Source of the DNA: Simmondsia chinensis
Lineage: Eukaryota; Streptophyta; Magnoliopsida; Caryophyllales; Simmondsiaceae
Reading direction: 5' to 3'
Assembly: GCA_018398585.1 (NCBI GenBank)
Contig: JAGTTD010000009.1
Span: forward strand, 7,941,193-8,005,192
DNA: 64,000 bases
Positions within the stretch are counted from its first letter, which is position 1; each line of letters starts with the position of its first letter. The notes under the pieces were generated by a model, which was given only the letters and a program-made list of their open reading frames with translations, was not told where the DNA came from and searched no databases. The position numbers were made by a program, and so were the translations under genes. This document shows positions 31,801-43,345 of the stretch, in pieces.

Positions 31801-34800
31801 AAATGGTTCAAAAAATAGTCCACAGAACTTGGTAAATGGCTCTGGAAAGTTACATGGAGCCCAGAAATATCCTGTGGATTTGATCACGGTGAGCTTTGTT
31901 AGCAATCTTTGTTTTTCATTTGATAAGCAACTATTTGCAGGATAAATTGAAAATTTTATTAATATGGCAAAAGGGATCCTGAAGAAAAGAAATCAAGATT
32001 TGCATAAGACAGTCTTTATTTGAATACTAATAAGAACTATCTACTGAAAAAGGACACGCAAGGAGGGGTAATGTATAGTACATCCTTACATGGAATGAAA
32101 CCTACTTATGCTGCGAAATCCACTACTTATACGGGGTTAGGGAAAGACATGATACTTGGTGTTTTTGGATAGTTAAGGAGAAGAATGGACAGATGACAAA
32201 TGGCTCTTCCTGGCCTTTTCATTTTGGGTATATTTTGATTTAAACCTTAAGTTTGGGTTGGCACTTGAAAACAACCTATACTTTGTTTTTGTCAAAGTCA
32301 ATTTTGTTTTATCTTTCAACAACGTACCCAATCTTGGGGTAGAATTCAAAGGTAGAGCAAAATTAAGGTGCAACTTCTGAAAAAAATAAGGTGGTTTTCA
32401 GGCATTGATCCTATCTTTGAGGTGTTCTATGGCAGAGATACCTTTTAGATGTTTCTAATAAAGATTTAGGAGATGATGGAAAAGATATTGTAAGCTATAT
32501 GAAATTTGTTTGTCTAACTGATGAAGGCATTATATTAGCTCTTGAGAGCACTTCCTTACCATATTATTTGCCTTTTTGATCCCAATTGTTATTAGTTGAA
32601 AATTTTACCACCAGGGATATGTTTAGTTATTTTAGGGACGGCCGGAATGACCTGCTGGCTTATGGTCCTTTTAACCTGTGGGTTTCTACCTCCGAAGGTC
32701 TTGATTGTGTTTAGTGACACCTACTAGTCAGGAGAGTAACTCTGCCTGGGATCAATGAATCAAATTTAATATGCTTGGATCCTGAGTTATGTGTCCCAAT
32801 TGCAAAGAGTATTATGTTGATTGGTTTTCTGAAAGACTGAAACTTGAGTATTACAAGCTTGGTCTGATATTTATCTTACAGTTTCTTCTTTTATGCTACG
32901 TGAATGGCTTAGGTGATCCCTGCTTAACATGGTCGTGGTGATCTGTTCTTTTTGATTGCATGAATAATTTGCAATATCTTGTCCAAGTAGAAGTTTCCAA
33001 TTATTGCTCTAATAATTGCCCAGAATGAAGCGGCAAATTCCACACAGGGACATAGGAGTTGTATTAGCTTCAGGATTGTGGTTTCTCTTCTGCTTTGGGC
33101 GGGGATGAACGCTGTTTGTGTTGGCTTTACCGATACTTTCACTGGATAAGTTCATATCAGATTGACTGCAAGTTGGTAGACAAGATTTTTTTTTTTTTTT
33201 TGGAAGTTGCAAACGATGTAGTGTCACAGTTCTTGACGATCATTTTAAGCAGATAAATGCTTGATATTTTTCATTTAGAATATGTTGCAGGATTATTGAT
33301 ATTTTAACCTTACCAATCTAGCTTATAATATGGCTCTGTTGAGTGGAAGGTAGGTGTGTTCTTGTGACCATGTAGAGTTTGTCAATGGGACGCTCACACA
33401 TAGGATCATTAAGGATAAATGGCCTTTATTTTCAGAGCATGTTCATCTCTCTGTCGTCCTCTACTCCTAAATGAAGAAGCAAGGAGCATAAATACTCTCT
33501 TCTTCGGGTTATGTGATGTCGCTGTATTTGCAAATTAATTGCAGATTGGTGTAAGGGGCTTGCAAACTTCAAAACCTCAGGGTCAATCAGGTACTCTGCA
33601 AGAAGGTGGTTCTATCAATGGACACAAAGGAGCCCCTACTGAGGCATCTGCAGGGGTGAATGTTGAAGTTCGCATGGTTGTCTCCGACGACAGTTTTGAT
33701 GATGGGATGGGCATGTGGGCGGTAGAAAACTTGAAGTTCTCAGCTGAGCAACCTGTAAGATCTTCCAAACTTATCACTTGTCTGAAAGCTAGATTCTAAG
33801 CACCTTTTTGGTATCATTTTTTGTTTGTAGTATTGGTTTTTTTGATACCGAAGGCCGTGTCTTCGAAACAAATTTTTTTTCTAGTCTGAATGATGACTAA
33901 AAACATAAAACAGAAAACTAAAATTTTTTTAATAAAAACATGGTTTCTGGTTTCTCAAAACCAAAAATTGCATATAGCAAATTAGAACCAAGAGATCCTC
34001 AATTTCTTGTGTGTTTTTAGTCCTCCTAAAACTCTGATTTGCACTGTTTGCGGGACAAATTTGTATTTGTAGATTGAGGCTGTTGTTACCAAGAATGAGC
34101 TACAACATCTTGCATTTCTTTGCAAATCTGAAGTCAACTCCATGGGAAGAGTCGCTGCTGGCATCTTGCGGCTTCTGAAGTTGGAAGGATCCATCGGCCA
34201 GGCAGCCATTGATCAGCTAAACAACCTTGGTACTTATAAAACCTTTGAGCTTATCTAATAGTTTGATTTTTCACCCTTACGTACCGCCTTCACTGAGACT
34301 TTGATCATTAAATGAGAAGTTTGGGGGCTGTGGTTTTGCGAACGCCACAAAATTTCTTGGATCCCATCTAGCATTGTTTTCTGTTTCAGTTTTTTATATT
34401 CTTAAGAAACTAAAAATTATGCTCTGGACATGATTGTTTCTTTTTTTTTTTTTTGTTTTTAGTTTTCATTTTCCACTCATGCTTAGAAAAAAAGTGAAAA
34501 GCTGAAAAGCCCAAAACACAAAACTAATTGTTGCTGAACTATCACTTTTAGTTTCTCAAAAATAAAAGAACTACAAATTGAAGATGATAGCAAACATGCA
34601 CTTAGAGACAAGGTTCATGTCCACTGCATACTTATATTTACATATAAATGACAATATTATGTTAGACGCACTTGGAAAAAATGTGATTTCATCTGAAGAC
34701 AAATCAAGTTCAGCTTCAGATACGTGTGCACCAGATCAGAATCTGTTGATCAAACTACCATTTTTTAATTATCTAGTTGTTATTTCTTGGGAGAAGTGTG

Positions 34801-35452
34801 GTAGAGGTCAAATATGGGCCGGCCATTATGACATGGAAGCGAGTTATTATGCAGTGACCAAATATCTAATCGAACTGCCATATGTAGTCTAGCAATCAGT
34901 GTATCAAAGCCGATAGTGCTGTGAACATACATGACCTCAGGATAATCTTGATATTTTTCGATTAGTAAGCAGGGTTAATGATTTTAAACAAGGACCTCAT
35001 GTTCTGGTCTCTCAATCTTATACTATTTTACCATTGGACCATGACCTCTTGGATAGGAGAAACTTGATATGATTTTGATTAGTTCAATTCGCAGCAGTGT
35101 ATGCTTTAATGCAAGCAAGTTTTCTTTCTACTAATTTTGAGCAGCCCCAAAAACCATAGAGTAACATAATTTCTGGCTTTCAGGGAGCGGAGGCTTTGAC
35201 AAGATATTTCTTTCAAGCCAGTATAATAGCCCATCTTCAAACGGGACCATTGAGACCCGCGATCCAGCTCTAAAAGCATCCATTGAGTCACTCGAGGAGG
35301 AACTATTGGCATCTCAGGCTAAATGTGCCACCATTATTGAGAGCCTTGGTAATTCTGAACCTTCCTCGATGCACCTTGATGAAATCAAACAACTTAGTCA
35401 GAAACTCGAAAATATTCAGAGGTTACTAAAGCAACTGCGAACTCAGAGTTAA
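22820..35452 (+). CDS. Chorein N-terminal / UHRF1BP1-like (BLTP3-type) bridge-like lipid transfer protein, 20 exons
   Basis: Exons: 22820-22931, 23916-24004, 24587-24696, 24804-24855, 25081-25169, 25423-25489, 25576-25638, 25936-26100, 26213-26306, 26386-26465, 26568-26643, 26798-26841, 27476-27543, 29281-29366, 29479-29636, 29728-31051, 31590-31888, 33545-33754, 34073-34229, 35184-35452. They join in phase to 3,612 bases, 1,203 residues. The N-terminus MESILARALEYTLKYWLKSF and QLSNLDINGDAL is a chorein-N domain. Conserved blocks follow: FFGGERFLEGISGQAY, GLRALLRFLTGLYVCLNRGD, DPACFCLW and KKWTAGAS. The end is a predicted coiled coil (residues about 1,150-1,203). BLTP3-type proteins (human UHRF1BP1 family) are thought to move lipids at membrane contacts. 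That role is inferred from the family. Intron 7 has a GC donor. No frame damage is seen. Confidence 0.92.
23155..23850 (+). repeat. About 225-bp tandem repeat in intron 1, tRNA-like
   Basis: GGTTCCTTGACATGATATTA-like sequence recurs at about 23,162, 23,382, 23,609 and 23,834. Each full unit has a TGTTGCCCAAAAGC and AGTTCGATTCC-like box, which resembles a pol III B box, then AGCGCCCCTTTCAATATTAA. It looks like a tandemly amplified tRNA-derived SINE. The middle copy keeps TTTGATTC and the third keeps GTTCGATTCC. Confidence 0.65.
27544..29280 (+). other. Intron 13 of the lipid-transfer gene, 1.7 kb, with poly-A tract and antisense ORF
   Basis: It starts GTAAGC and ends TATGCAG. It holds an A run at about 28,579-28,600 preceded by AAACACACA, which may mark an old retroposon end, and an 89-codon antisense frame at 28,951-29,220. 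Confidence 0.6.
28951..29220 (-). other. Unassigned 89-codon antisense ORF in intron 13
   Basis: The frame starts MPSRHNIVPARKLKSHLEQQ and ends LQKLNEASENSK. It is hydrophilic, with a protein-like composition (ITPGEIHKTIDRMLQDKYDH) unlike the Phe/Leu-rich chance frames around it. I recognise no family. It may be a fragment of a transposon, a gene or an endogenous viral sequence, or it may be chance. Confidence 0.25.
31889..33544 (+). other. Intron 17 of the lipid-transfer gene, 1.66 kb, nothing else recognised
   Basis: Donor GTGAGC, acceptor TTGCAG. There is a T run at 33,187-33,201. No open frame with a recognisable domain. Confidence 0.7.
34230..35183 (+). other. Intron 19 of the lipid-transfer gene, 954 bp
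   Basis: Donor GTACTT, acceptor TTTCAG. A T run lies at 34,440-34,454. Near 34,970-35,040 there is a stretch resembling the complement of a tRNA-like SINE. The 104-codon frame inside (34,578-34,892) matches no family I know. Confidence 0.6.
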
Positions 35453-36317
35453 GTTGGCATTTACCTTTCCATAACAACAATAGAAAACCCAATACCTCAA
35501 GGAGGCTCCCGTGAACGCAGGGTCTAGGGAGAGAGGGGCATAATGTACAATTTTGATGAAAGAGACGAAAACAGTCCGAGTCCATGAAATGTATGGTTCA
35601 GTATTCTTTTCTGTACATAAATTCATTATATAAAAGTTTTTGATGTGTGTGTACAACAGGAAGAAATAATGAGGATATACACTTTTTTAGCGAGGTTACG
35701 GGAGGGAGGATTTGAACCTAAAACCTCTTGTTTATGCGCTTCAATCTTGATAGTGTTATAGAACAAGGCCTAAAGGAGAAATTTTGGTACAAATTTGTAC
35801 GTGGAGGAGAGTAATGTACTAGTCATGTAATGTAAGGAGAGCCAAAGTGGTTGATGTTGTTGCCTTTTGACTCTTTCACATTGAAATGTTAATTTTAGTA
35901 AAAAGGGGGAGGGGGAAATGGTGGTGGTTGTATAAGAGCATTCATGTTCGATGTCGAATTTTATGGGGTGTGTTGATGGATTCGAGGTCGAGGTATGTAA
36001 TATGGCAAAATTGAAAATCGAAATTTTGGAGTTCTGTCCGAATCCATTGGGAAAATTTCATCGATCAAGTTGGGATTCAATTCATCGAAAGATTGAGCAA
36101 AAGCGGGTATTTAAATTACTTTAATTGTGTGAAGAGCTATCCTCTTTCATATGACGACAATTCATTTCAATAGGGGGTAAGCTATGTAGGTTTCATATTG
36201 AGCTATTGGAAATGCCTTAATAATTGCGCTCCTATTCTCTATAGTCTTGAAATAGTCACCAAAGTTCTTCATTCATCATCGAAGTATAAATTATATTGGT
36301 CTAGACTTAAAAGTCTA
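35453..36317 (+). other. 3' flank of the lipid-transfer gene
   Basis: The 3' untranslated region probably ends in the first few hundred bases; TATATAAAAG and AGAAATAATGAGG lie near 35,630-35,670. No gene is recognised. Confidence 0.45.
35685..35765 (-). repeat. tRNA-derived SINE-like fragment
   Basis: On the minus strand the stretch reads AGGTTTTAGGTTCAAATCCT, which contains a good pol III B box (GGTTCAAATCC). A clear A box is not seen, so this is a fragment, not a tRNA gene. Confidence 0.4.
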
Positions 36318-36682
36318 GGGTTATTTACATCAAAAGTTTCTGTATTTTACTCATTGTGTTGATTTTATTTCTGTATTTTAATTGCCTATTTAGTCCATAT
36401 GCATTTTATATTGCATCATTGGTCCTTAGATTAGAATTTATATTAAGAAGTTAATGAAATTTTTAATGGTTCAGCCACGAGTTCAGTTAAGTTGAGTCAA
36501 TAGGTGGATTTGTAATGGGTGACTTACATCTCACGTTATAGTGTCGTTAAAAATTACGCGGATTTGATTAAAAGACTAAATTGGCACAATATAAATTGTA
36601 ATGGACTAAATTTATATAATTAAAAGTAGAAGTACTAAATTGATGCTATGAGATAGTATATGAACTTTTGGTATAAATATTC
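36318..36682. mobile_element. MITE, GGGTTATTTACA family, copy 2
   Basis: It starts GGGTTATTTACATCAAAAG and ends CTTTTGGTATAAATATTCC, imperfect inverted repeats matching the copy at 16,378. About 365 bases, non-coding, more diverged than copy 1. Confidence 0.6.
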
Positions 36683-37396
36683 CAAAAATCTAAATAGTGT
36701 GTTGTTTTGAAGAGGACCAAATTGAATTTAATATTGTTTTACCAGTTCCTTGTTCCTTCATTATATCTTTCACTGGTGTTTGACCCGTTTCAGTGGGATG
36801 TACATTTTAAAGAATAAACATCTTAAAAGTGTTTGAAATTAGTTCTAACAAAACCCTAAATTTGAATAATTTGTCTGGACTGGTTATATTTCACTGTGAT
36901 TCTCAGTCCAGTATTTGAATCATCCCCATCTTTGAATTTAATCGTTCTAGGTTTAAAACTATGAATAGGGCTACCACAAACTGGTGCAGGAATAATGATT
37001 CATTTAGTTAATTTTGTAGATAAGTGCTTTGACTAGTGGAGTTATGATCCAAATAGCACACAAGGATGACAACCATGACATGGGATCAAATCACAATGCC
37101 GGTCACACCACAATCACAGTCACAGTACCACACGTATTACATTAAAAAAGTGACAATCCTGTAGCGTGATAACTAGTAGAAATACCATTATGAAATATTT
37201 GTACGTTACATAATGATCATCATTTATCAAAAGTAGGCCTTTACTTCTCAAAATTCTCTCTACAGTTACATTTACGTTGCTTCTGTTTTGACTTCATGAC
37301 ATAATAGTGACCTCTGATTAACCATTGCCCAACAAGCGACATTAATTACTCTCAATAGCATAAAGTTCAAGACCAAAAGCAAACTAGAAATTGGTG
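36683..37396. other. Intergenic spacer between convergent genes, nothing recognised
   Basis: AT-rich DNA between the end of the lipid-transfer gene and the 3' end of the ankyrin gene. No coding sequence or repeat family is recognised. Confidence 0.6.
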
Positions 37397-37404
37397 GTTT
37401 ACGA

Positions 37405-37551
37405 CTATTTATTTTTCTTTAATTAGTGACAGAGTCACTATACATAACAGGCTATTCGAACAAATGAGTCATGAATTTACCCGTACAAGGACGGGAATCA
37501 AAACAACAAAAAACATAACAAAAAGGAATACAAGCGAAAACAGGCAAGGTA
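37405..37551 (-). mobile_element. Short 5'-truncated LINE tail
   Basis: The insert begins with a T-rich stretch and AATTAGTGACAGAGTCAC, related to the LINE tails at 19,502 and 62,385. It is flanked by GTTTACGA at 37,397-37,404 and 37,552-37,559, a target-site duplication. It lies just past the stop codon of the ankyrin gene. Confidence 0.6.
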
Positions 37552-37647
37552 GTTTACGAATCTACACGCTAACTTGTATTCAAATCCGCCATCTTAAGTA
37601 AGCCAATACGATTACAGCTATGGTGCCCAAAGAGAGCCAACTCCTCT

Positions 37648-39914
37648 TCACACATTAGGTCTGCGACTCTCCTGGATTGTAATAGTGCCAGGGTTAGCTT
37701 GCACGATAAGGCCATGTCTAGAAGACTCAGTACCAGGCCTAGGTCGGCCAAACAACTTAAACTTCCATCGTTTTCGTTGCAAAGGTTTTGAACTACAACC
37801 GGCTTGAGGTATAAGGCCATGGCTTGAAGCAGGAATAAACCTCTCAATCAAGCAGTAAAGAATAGTTCGACTCGCAGAGATTGGGACCATAGAGCACATC
37901 ATAATGATTACGATGGAAACCCACAATGATTTCTTATGCAACATTGCATACACTCCAGTCATAAATGCTATAATCGTCCCACAAAGTGCTAGCTGGAGAA
38001 CAAAGATGCTTCGATCAATCAAGACCAAAGTCTTGTCCCGATTCGACACCATCAACCAAAGGAGGCAGAACAACACTACCATGGAACAACACATTGTGAA
38101 TGAATTTGATAACATGAACACCTCAAATGCTAAGTTATTTCCCAAGATGGCATCGCCATGGTTGCTATCGAAACCCCCAGGGATAGTGAACCCAGCAGCA
38201 AATGAAATGGTGGCCAAAAGGGTCGCAACTACGAATAATGTGCCCCGCATGTCCACTAAATTTGTACTATTTGGTTCCAAGTATGAGGTTTTCAGCTTCG
38301 GGTTAAGGTTGATACGATAACACATCCGAGCCTGCAATTACAAACAGTTAGATATCTTGCATAACCCTTCTATATCATTCTCCTATCTCTACTTAGTACA
38401 ATAGCATGTTTTGTATCACTTCTAATATAGTGAACTTCTAATGGATCTGTATTAGCTTTCAAATCTTTTCTTCGTTTCTTGAAGTGAAAGGTCGCGGATT
38501 CTAACCTCCGCGATGCTAAATGTATCAAATGGGTCAAAACCCATTGCAAAATACAGCGTAGGATCTAGATGATCGAATTTCGAAATAATGCATGTCCCCT
38601 CACAAATCTAACAGTATGCAGGAAAAGGAAAAACAAGTGAATTGCAAAATTGTATCATGTTATGACGTACCCAAGAGTCACTTTCATCACAATATTTCTC
38701 AAGTAAATCTATGGCTGTGATACCATTGTTGTCCTTGATGTTCTGATCCACACCCTTGGTTGTCAGTAGTATTTGTGCCAGTTTTATGTCATCCCGTTCA
38801 ATTGCTCGATGCAACGGTGTTGCACCTTTAGAATCCACTTCATTCTGAAGCTCCTCAATAACTGGATCTGCTAGCAACTCCTTATATTCTCTGTAATATT
38901 GTAGCTTAACATAGTGAAGAGGCGTGTCTTTGATTTTCTCACAAACCTTTATGAAATCTGGGCACTGCTGTGTGAAATGGAGAATAGTTTGTAAATGACC
39001 ATTCTTGCATGCCCCGATCCAAGCAGTTGGTGCATAATGTATTAAGGAGCTATCTTTCTTCAGCAACAATTCTACGAGCCATGTTCCGCCTACTTCTGCT
39101 GCATCATAAAGGGGTGTCTTTCCATCTTGATCCTTTTCTCTTATGAAATGGGGAAATCTCTGGATCGTGAATTTTGCGACTTCCTCTATGTGTACATATT
39201 TATAATCTGCCGGCAAGAATATTAAGACCAAGGAAAAATCATTAGTCGCATATTATACGATCTAATCAATGTGTGGACTTATATATCATAAAGGAAGCTA
39301 AGGCCCAAGAAGGAAGAATAAACCATCTTTCCATTCTTACCCATACACTTCGAAGCAACATAATGCAGGAAATTCTTTCCATGATCATCTATAGTGAAGC
39401 GTATAAAGTTTGAGTTCAAAATCTTCTTCACAACTTCTCCACGACTGCCTATCATAAATTGGTAGAGTGGGTTCTCATCATTGTTGTTTATGCAATGCAC
39501 AGACAATATATAGCATGCAAATTCTTCATGGCATTTCTTGAGAGCACGAATTAAAGGTGTTTCTCCAGTGCAATTGCGGAGCAACCAGGGCTGCTCACCC
39601 ATGCTCCCTCTCCCAAGGTCCTCCAACTCTTCCTGTGGAGCAGACTTATAAGCTGCTACAATAACTTTTCCAATCTTTGTATAGCTGTGACTTGCAGCAA
39701 CGTGTAAAGGAGTATCTCCCTGATTATTCTTCGCCCAGATAAGTCTCCTACAGGCTTTGACCCAAGGTCGGGAGAAATTATCCTCTTCTGTGAGCATCAA
39801 CTCTACCAACGCATCTTTGCTACTTTTGACAGCACAATGGAGGACTGAGTCTTTATAATGAGGACTTGTTCCCTCTATAAGTTCTGGATGTTTTTCAAGC
39901 AACAATCTTACGAC
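37648..39914 (-). CDS. Ankyrin-repeat protein with PGG domain (ACD6-like), 5' end missing
   Basis: Three exons on the minus strand, 39,914-39,341, 39,206-38,671 and 38,331-37,648, join in phase to 597 codons. Splice sites are GTAAGA/CCGGCAG and GTACGT/TTGCAG. Ankyrin repeats are clear (GDTPLHVAASHSYTKIGKVI, GETPLIRALKKCHEEFACYI, GKTPLYDAAEVGGTWLVELL, GATPLHRAIERDDIKLAQIL). The C-terminal PGG domain has MRGTLFVVATLLATISFAAG and FTIPGGF, then three more membrane segments. Plant ankyrin-PGG proteins such as ACD6 are membrane proteins linked to defence and salicylate signalling. That role is inferred here. Exon 1 as listed follows an acceptor (CACTAG), so a start exon should lie beyond 39,914. 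I find no good candidate, so the gene may be 5'-truncated. No stop interrupts the three exons. Confidence 0.85.
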
Positions 39915-40856
39915 CTAGTGTATATACAATTCAGACCAAAATAGAGACATTGTCAAGCATTATATAGATTCCTTGCATGTATACTAACTTATTGGAATTG
40001 CATAAATAAATAACTAAAAGTTAATTAGATATCAATTAAGGTAAACATGATTGATGCCGAATGAATAAAACTATGGGATATTATATGATGGTAATACTTA
40101 TCCAATAGATGTTGTTCCTGAATACTGTTAGAACAAGTTCCTCAATACACTTCGAATTGAGGGTCATGTATATCTAAGGTTGCATCCTCAACTCAATTAG
40201 CAGTAGACATTGTTGGTTCAACTTATTTTATTTTATCTTTTTTAACTTATCTGTTTCAATAGGATCTGTCCATTTAAGATTTGTATTGTTTTACAATTAA
40301 GTTTTTGGTTGTGCAGTGCATACAGATTTTTCTTTTTACATATTAAAATGCTTGTATACAAGAAAAAAATAACTTATCTATTATAATGCTAAAAAATTGG
40401 CTTAACAATATAAATCAACTTATAACAGTGGGTAGGAAAAAATCATGATAGTGGTCGGTCATGGCGGTAGAAATTGGTTAGTGTAGGAACCTATAGGGGT
40501 AAACGCGGTGGTGGTCGGTGCAGGTTGTGATAATAAGTAAAAATAGGTTATAGTGGTGAAAATTTAATACTAATATAGTTTTTTAAAACATTTTTATGAA
40601 TAAGTTTTAAAAAAAATTCTAATTTGTATCATTTTCTACTTAATTATAAAGCAACATTTTTATCTTTAGGGTTATTTGCACAAATCCACATTAAAAAATA
40701 ATTATTTTTCATTTAATTACAATAAATTTTTAATTTTTTCATAAAATTATCTCCGAGCATAAAAATTTTTTCAATCAAATATCCAGGATAACGCCGTTAA
40801 TGGTTGGTGTTATTCTCGTGATAAGCAACTCTATCCGTTTTTGGCCCCCCTGCCTC

Positions 40857-40890
<34 letters not shown>

Positions 40891-41434
40891 CTCTCAATCT
40901 CTCTGGGCTCTCACTCCACCGCCTCGCCCCCTGACGTCTTCTCTCTCTCTCTCTCTACCCTGTTTCTCTCTGTTTTTTTTTTTCTTTTGCTTCTTTACTC
41001 AATACAAGTATTTTACTACCTTTATTTATTTTTGTTATTATTAATAGGACATATATTAACTTATTGTTTGTACATTTTTTAAGTTACATTTTTTTTTTTT
41101 ATACATCAGGCTTGGTTCTGTTTCTTTTTTTATCAAAACTTTGAGTTCGCCCCTCCTTAAATGAACCCCTCACTAAATCCCGAAACATAAGTAATTGGAA
41201 ATTATATTATAAATAAATAAATTTAATATTATTTTAATAATTTTTATTCAGGCTTTTTAATGTTTATTTCAATTTATTTACCCGTTATTTTTTTTAAAAA
41301 CAATGGATAGTAATGATAATAATATTCAAGTACAATAATATAAATAAATTTCTGTAGACAGTGGATAATCTAATAACATTAAAAATATATGCAACTTTTT
41401 ACTACTATAATTAAATGATATTTATATCATGAGA
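39915..41434. other. AT-rich spacer with a 29-base C run
   Basis: No exon can be supported, although the missing first exon of the ankyrin gene should be sought here. C29 at 40,859-40,887 is followed by a CT-rich tract. Short GGTGGTGGTCGGTC words lie near 40,450-40,540. Confidence 0.5.
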
Positions 41435-42365
41435 AATTATCACTTAGGTACCTTCAGGTTTGACCATTTTATCACTTAAGTACTACGATATTTAAATATA
41501 TATAATAGAGTACCCTGAGATTTGAATATTTTATCATTTAGGTACTCTATGATGGAATTTGATAAAGTTCTGTAAGAATTTGATCAATTTTATACAAAAA
41601 AAATGTTGATATAATAATGAACAACATCATATTTATATAAGCCAATGCATTTTCATCAAAAATTTAACGAATTAAGATAAAATAATCAATGAATATTGAT
41701 GTAAACCACCTAAAAATTATCATAATTATGTGATATTTTTACATTTTTTGGTAAAAAATAATCAAATTCCAATGAAGATACTTATATATTATTGAAATCA
41801 AAAAGGTACCTGATTAAAAAAAATTTAAATTTCAGGGTACCTATGTAACAAAATGTTTAAAATTGAGGGTGACTCATTGTATATATTGAAATATCAAGGT
41901 GCTTAATGATACAGGAAACTAAATTCCCTAAGCAAATTAAGCAATAGAAATAGAGTATGAGAGAGAAGAAGAAGATTAAGAGAGAGATAGTATTGATAAT
42001 TCTTGGATGATAGATCCTAATTACAACCACATTCCTATTTATACTTCTCTAATTCAACTAGGAATAACTGAAAAAAAACAAATAATGCAGAGAATGAAGT
42101 AAAACAGCAAAATTAAGAAAATAATTCAGCCGAGAAAACACAAGCTGGTCATGCCCCAACTAACTTGATTCCTCCCGTGCTTCTCACGTGATTCCCCTGC
42201 TCCAGCTTTCCCGCCAAGGCTTTTTCCCGCCAACGACCCAACTAAAAACTGAATTTCAAACCCCTCACAACCCATTACTCCCATTCTCCAATTGAACCCG
42301 ATATTGACCTTTTTCCCTATAACACCTAAGTAATAAATGCTTAAATTTCAGGGTAATAATTTCCC
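41435..42365. mobile_element. Foldback/MITE-like element split by a solo LTR
   Basis: The left part starts GAAATTATCACTTAGGTACC. The right end, read inverted, gives GAAATTATTACCCTGAAATT and TTACTTAGGTG. The motifs GGTACC, TTCAGGGTA and CACTTAGGTA recur in both directions. The solo LTR at 41,908-42,324 interrupts it. Confidence 0.45.
41908..42324 (-). mobile_element. Solo LTR, 417 bp, minus strand
   Basis: On the minus strand it starts TGTTATAGGGAAAAAGG and ends TTTCCTGTATCA. It carries a TATA box (TATAAATAGGAATG) about 270 bases into the LTR, then a CT-rich leader. Flanks CTTAA and CCTAA could be a slightly changed 5-bp target duplication. No internal region is attached. It is probably from a copia-type or TRIM element. 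Confidence 0.55.
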
Positions 42366-42835
42366 TTATATCAATTAGATACTCTAAAAATTATATGAGT
42401 GAAAGATAAAAAAAAATAAACTAAAAAAATCAAATGATGTAACTTTTTATTTGTATTATAATTTAATTCTTTCTATTACGCATATTTTGTAACTTTACAA
42501 TTTTACAATATTAAAAATATAGGCAACTTTTATGCTTTCATTTAAATAGTATTTATATCACTGAGGTAACCTAAAAAGTGTGAATAAAAAATATCGAAAA
42601 AAATATTACTTTTTGTTATTTCTATTATAGTTTATTACCTTCTAATTACGTGTATTTTGTAACTTTACAATTTTACAGTACTAACAATATATGTAACTTT
42701 TTACAATTATAATTAAATAATATACATCAATTAGGTATCCTAAAAACATTAAAATAACATCAGATTTTGTTATTTTTTATAATTTAATACTTTCTAATTA
42801 CATATATTTTCGATTCTCTGTATACAAAATAACGC
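42366..42835. other. AT-rich spacer with local duplications
   Basis: ATTACG.GTATTTTGTAACTTTACAATTTTAC recurs in variant form at about 42,475, 42,655 and 42,795. This suggests a small tandem array of about 150-180 bases. Non-coding. Confidence 0.4.
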
Positions 42836-42971
42836 GAGGCGGGTATGGAGTGGGCCAGGACAGGTACCCACTTATACCCATACCTGCTCCAAACAGGGTG
42901 GCTACCCCTGAATAGCGGGTAAATAATTGGCGCTTTGATGTACTACTTAATAAGTTCATGAATGTAATAAT

Positions 42972-43345
42972 GTGAGCGAGGCCTTGGCTTTACATGCAGC
43001 CTGCTTCCTTCCTAAATCAAATGGGTGGTCTCACATTGCAATTGAGTCGGATAACAGGGCTACAATTGATGCCATCTCTAGTCCTTCATCCTGTCCTTGG
43101 GAAATTAGCTCTATTGTCGACGATATTATTACGCTGTCCTCTTGTTTTACTGTAGCTTCTTCTTGTCGGATCCCTCGATGTTGTAACAATAAGGCGGCTC
43201 ATTGGATTTCCAATCAGCACCACAAAATCAATTGCTGCCATGTTTGGTGGTTCAGGATACCACCTTGGCTATCTTCTATAGTTTCTCATGATTTAGTCTC
43301 ACCCTCGGGCTTTCTAGTGTTTCAAAAAAAAAAAAAACAAAAAAA
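42972..43345 (+). pseudogene. LINE RNase H C-terminal fragment with poly-A, copy 1
   Basis: The frame reads EALALHAACFLPKSNGWSHI, then AIESDNRATIDAIS and CNNKAAHWISNQ. These are the end of the RNase H-like domain found at the C-terminus of plant L1-type LINE ORF2 or related host proteins. SPSGFLVFQ and an A-rich tail follow. It is 5'-truncated. A near-identical copy lies at 54,019. Confidence 0.7.

Noticed and set aside
34578..34892. 104-codon plus-strand frame as an additional exon
   Set aside because: Including it would break the phase between exons 19 and 20, which join correctly without it. No homology recognised.
37904..38320. 138-codon plus-strand frame
   Set aside because: Shadow of the PGG-domain exon on the minus strand.
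38480..38520. Possible tRNA gene in an intron of the ankyrin gene
   Set aside because: Only a B-box-like stretch is present (GGTTAGAATCC on the minus strand). There is no cloverleaf or A box.
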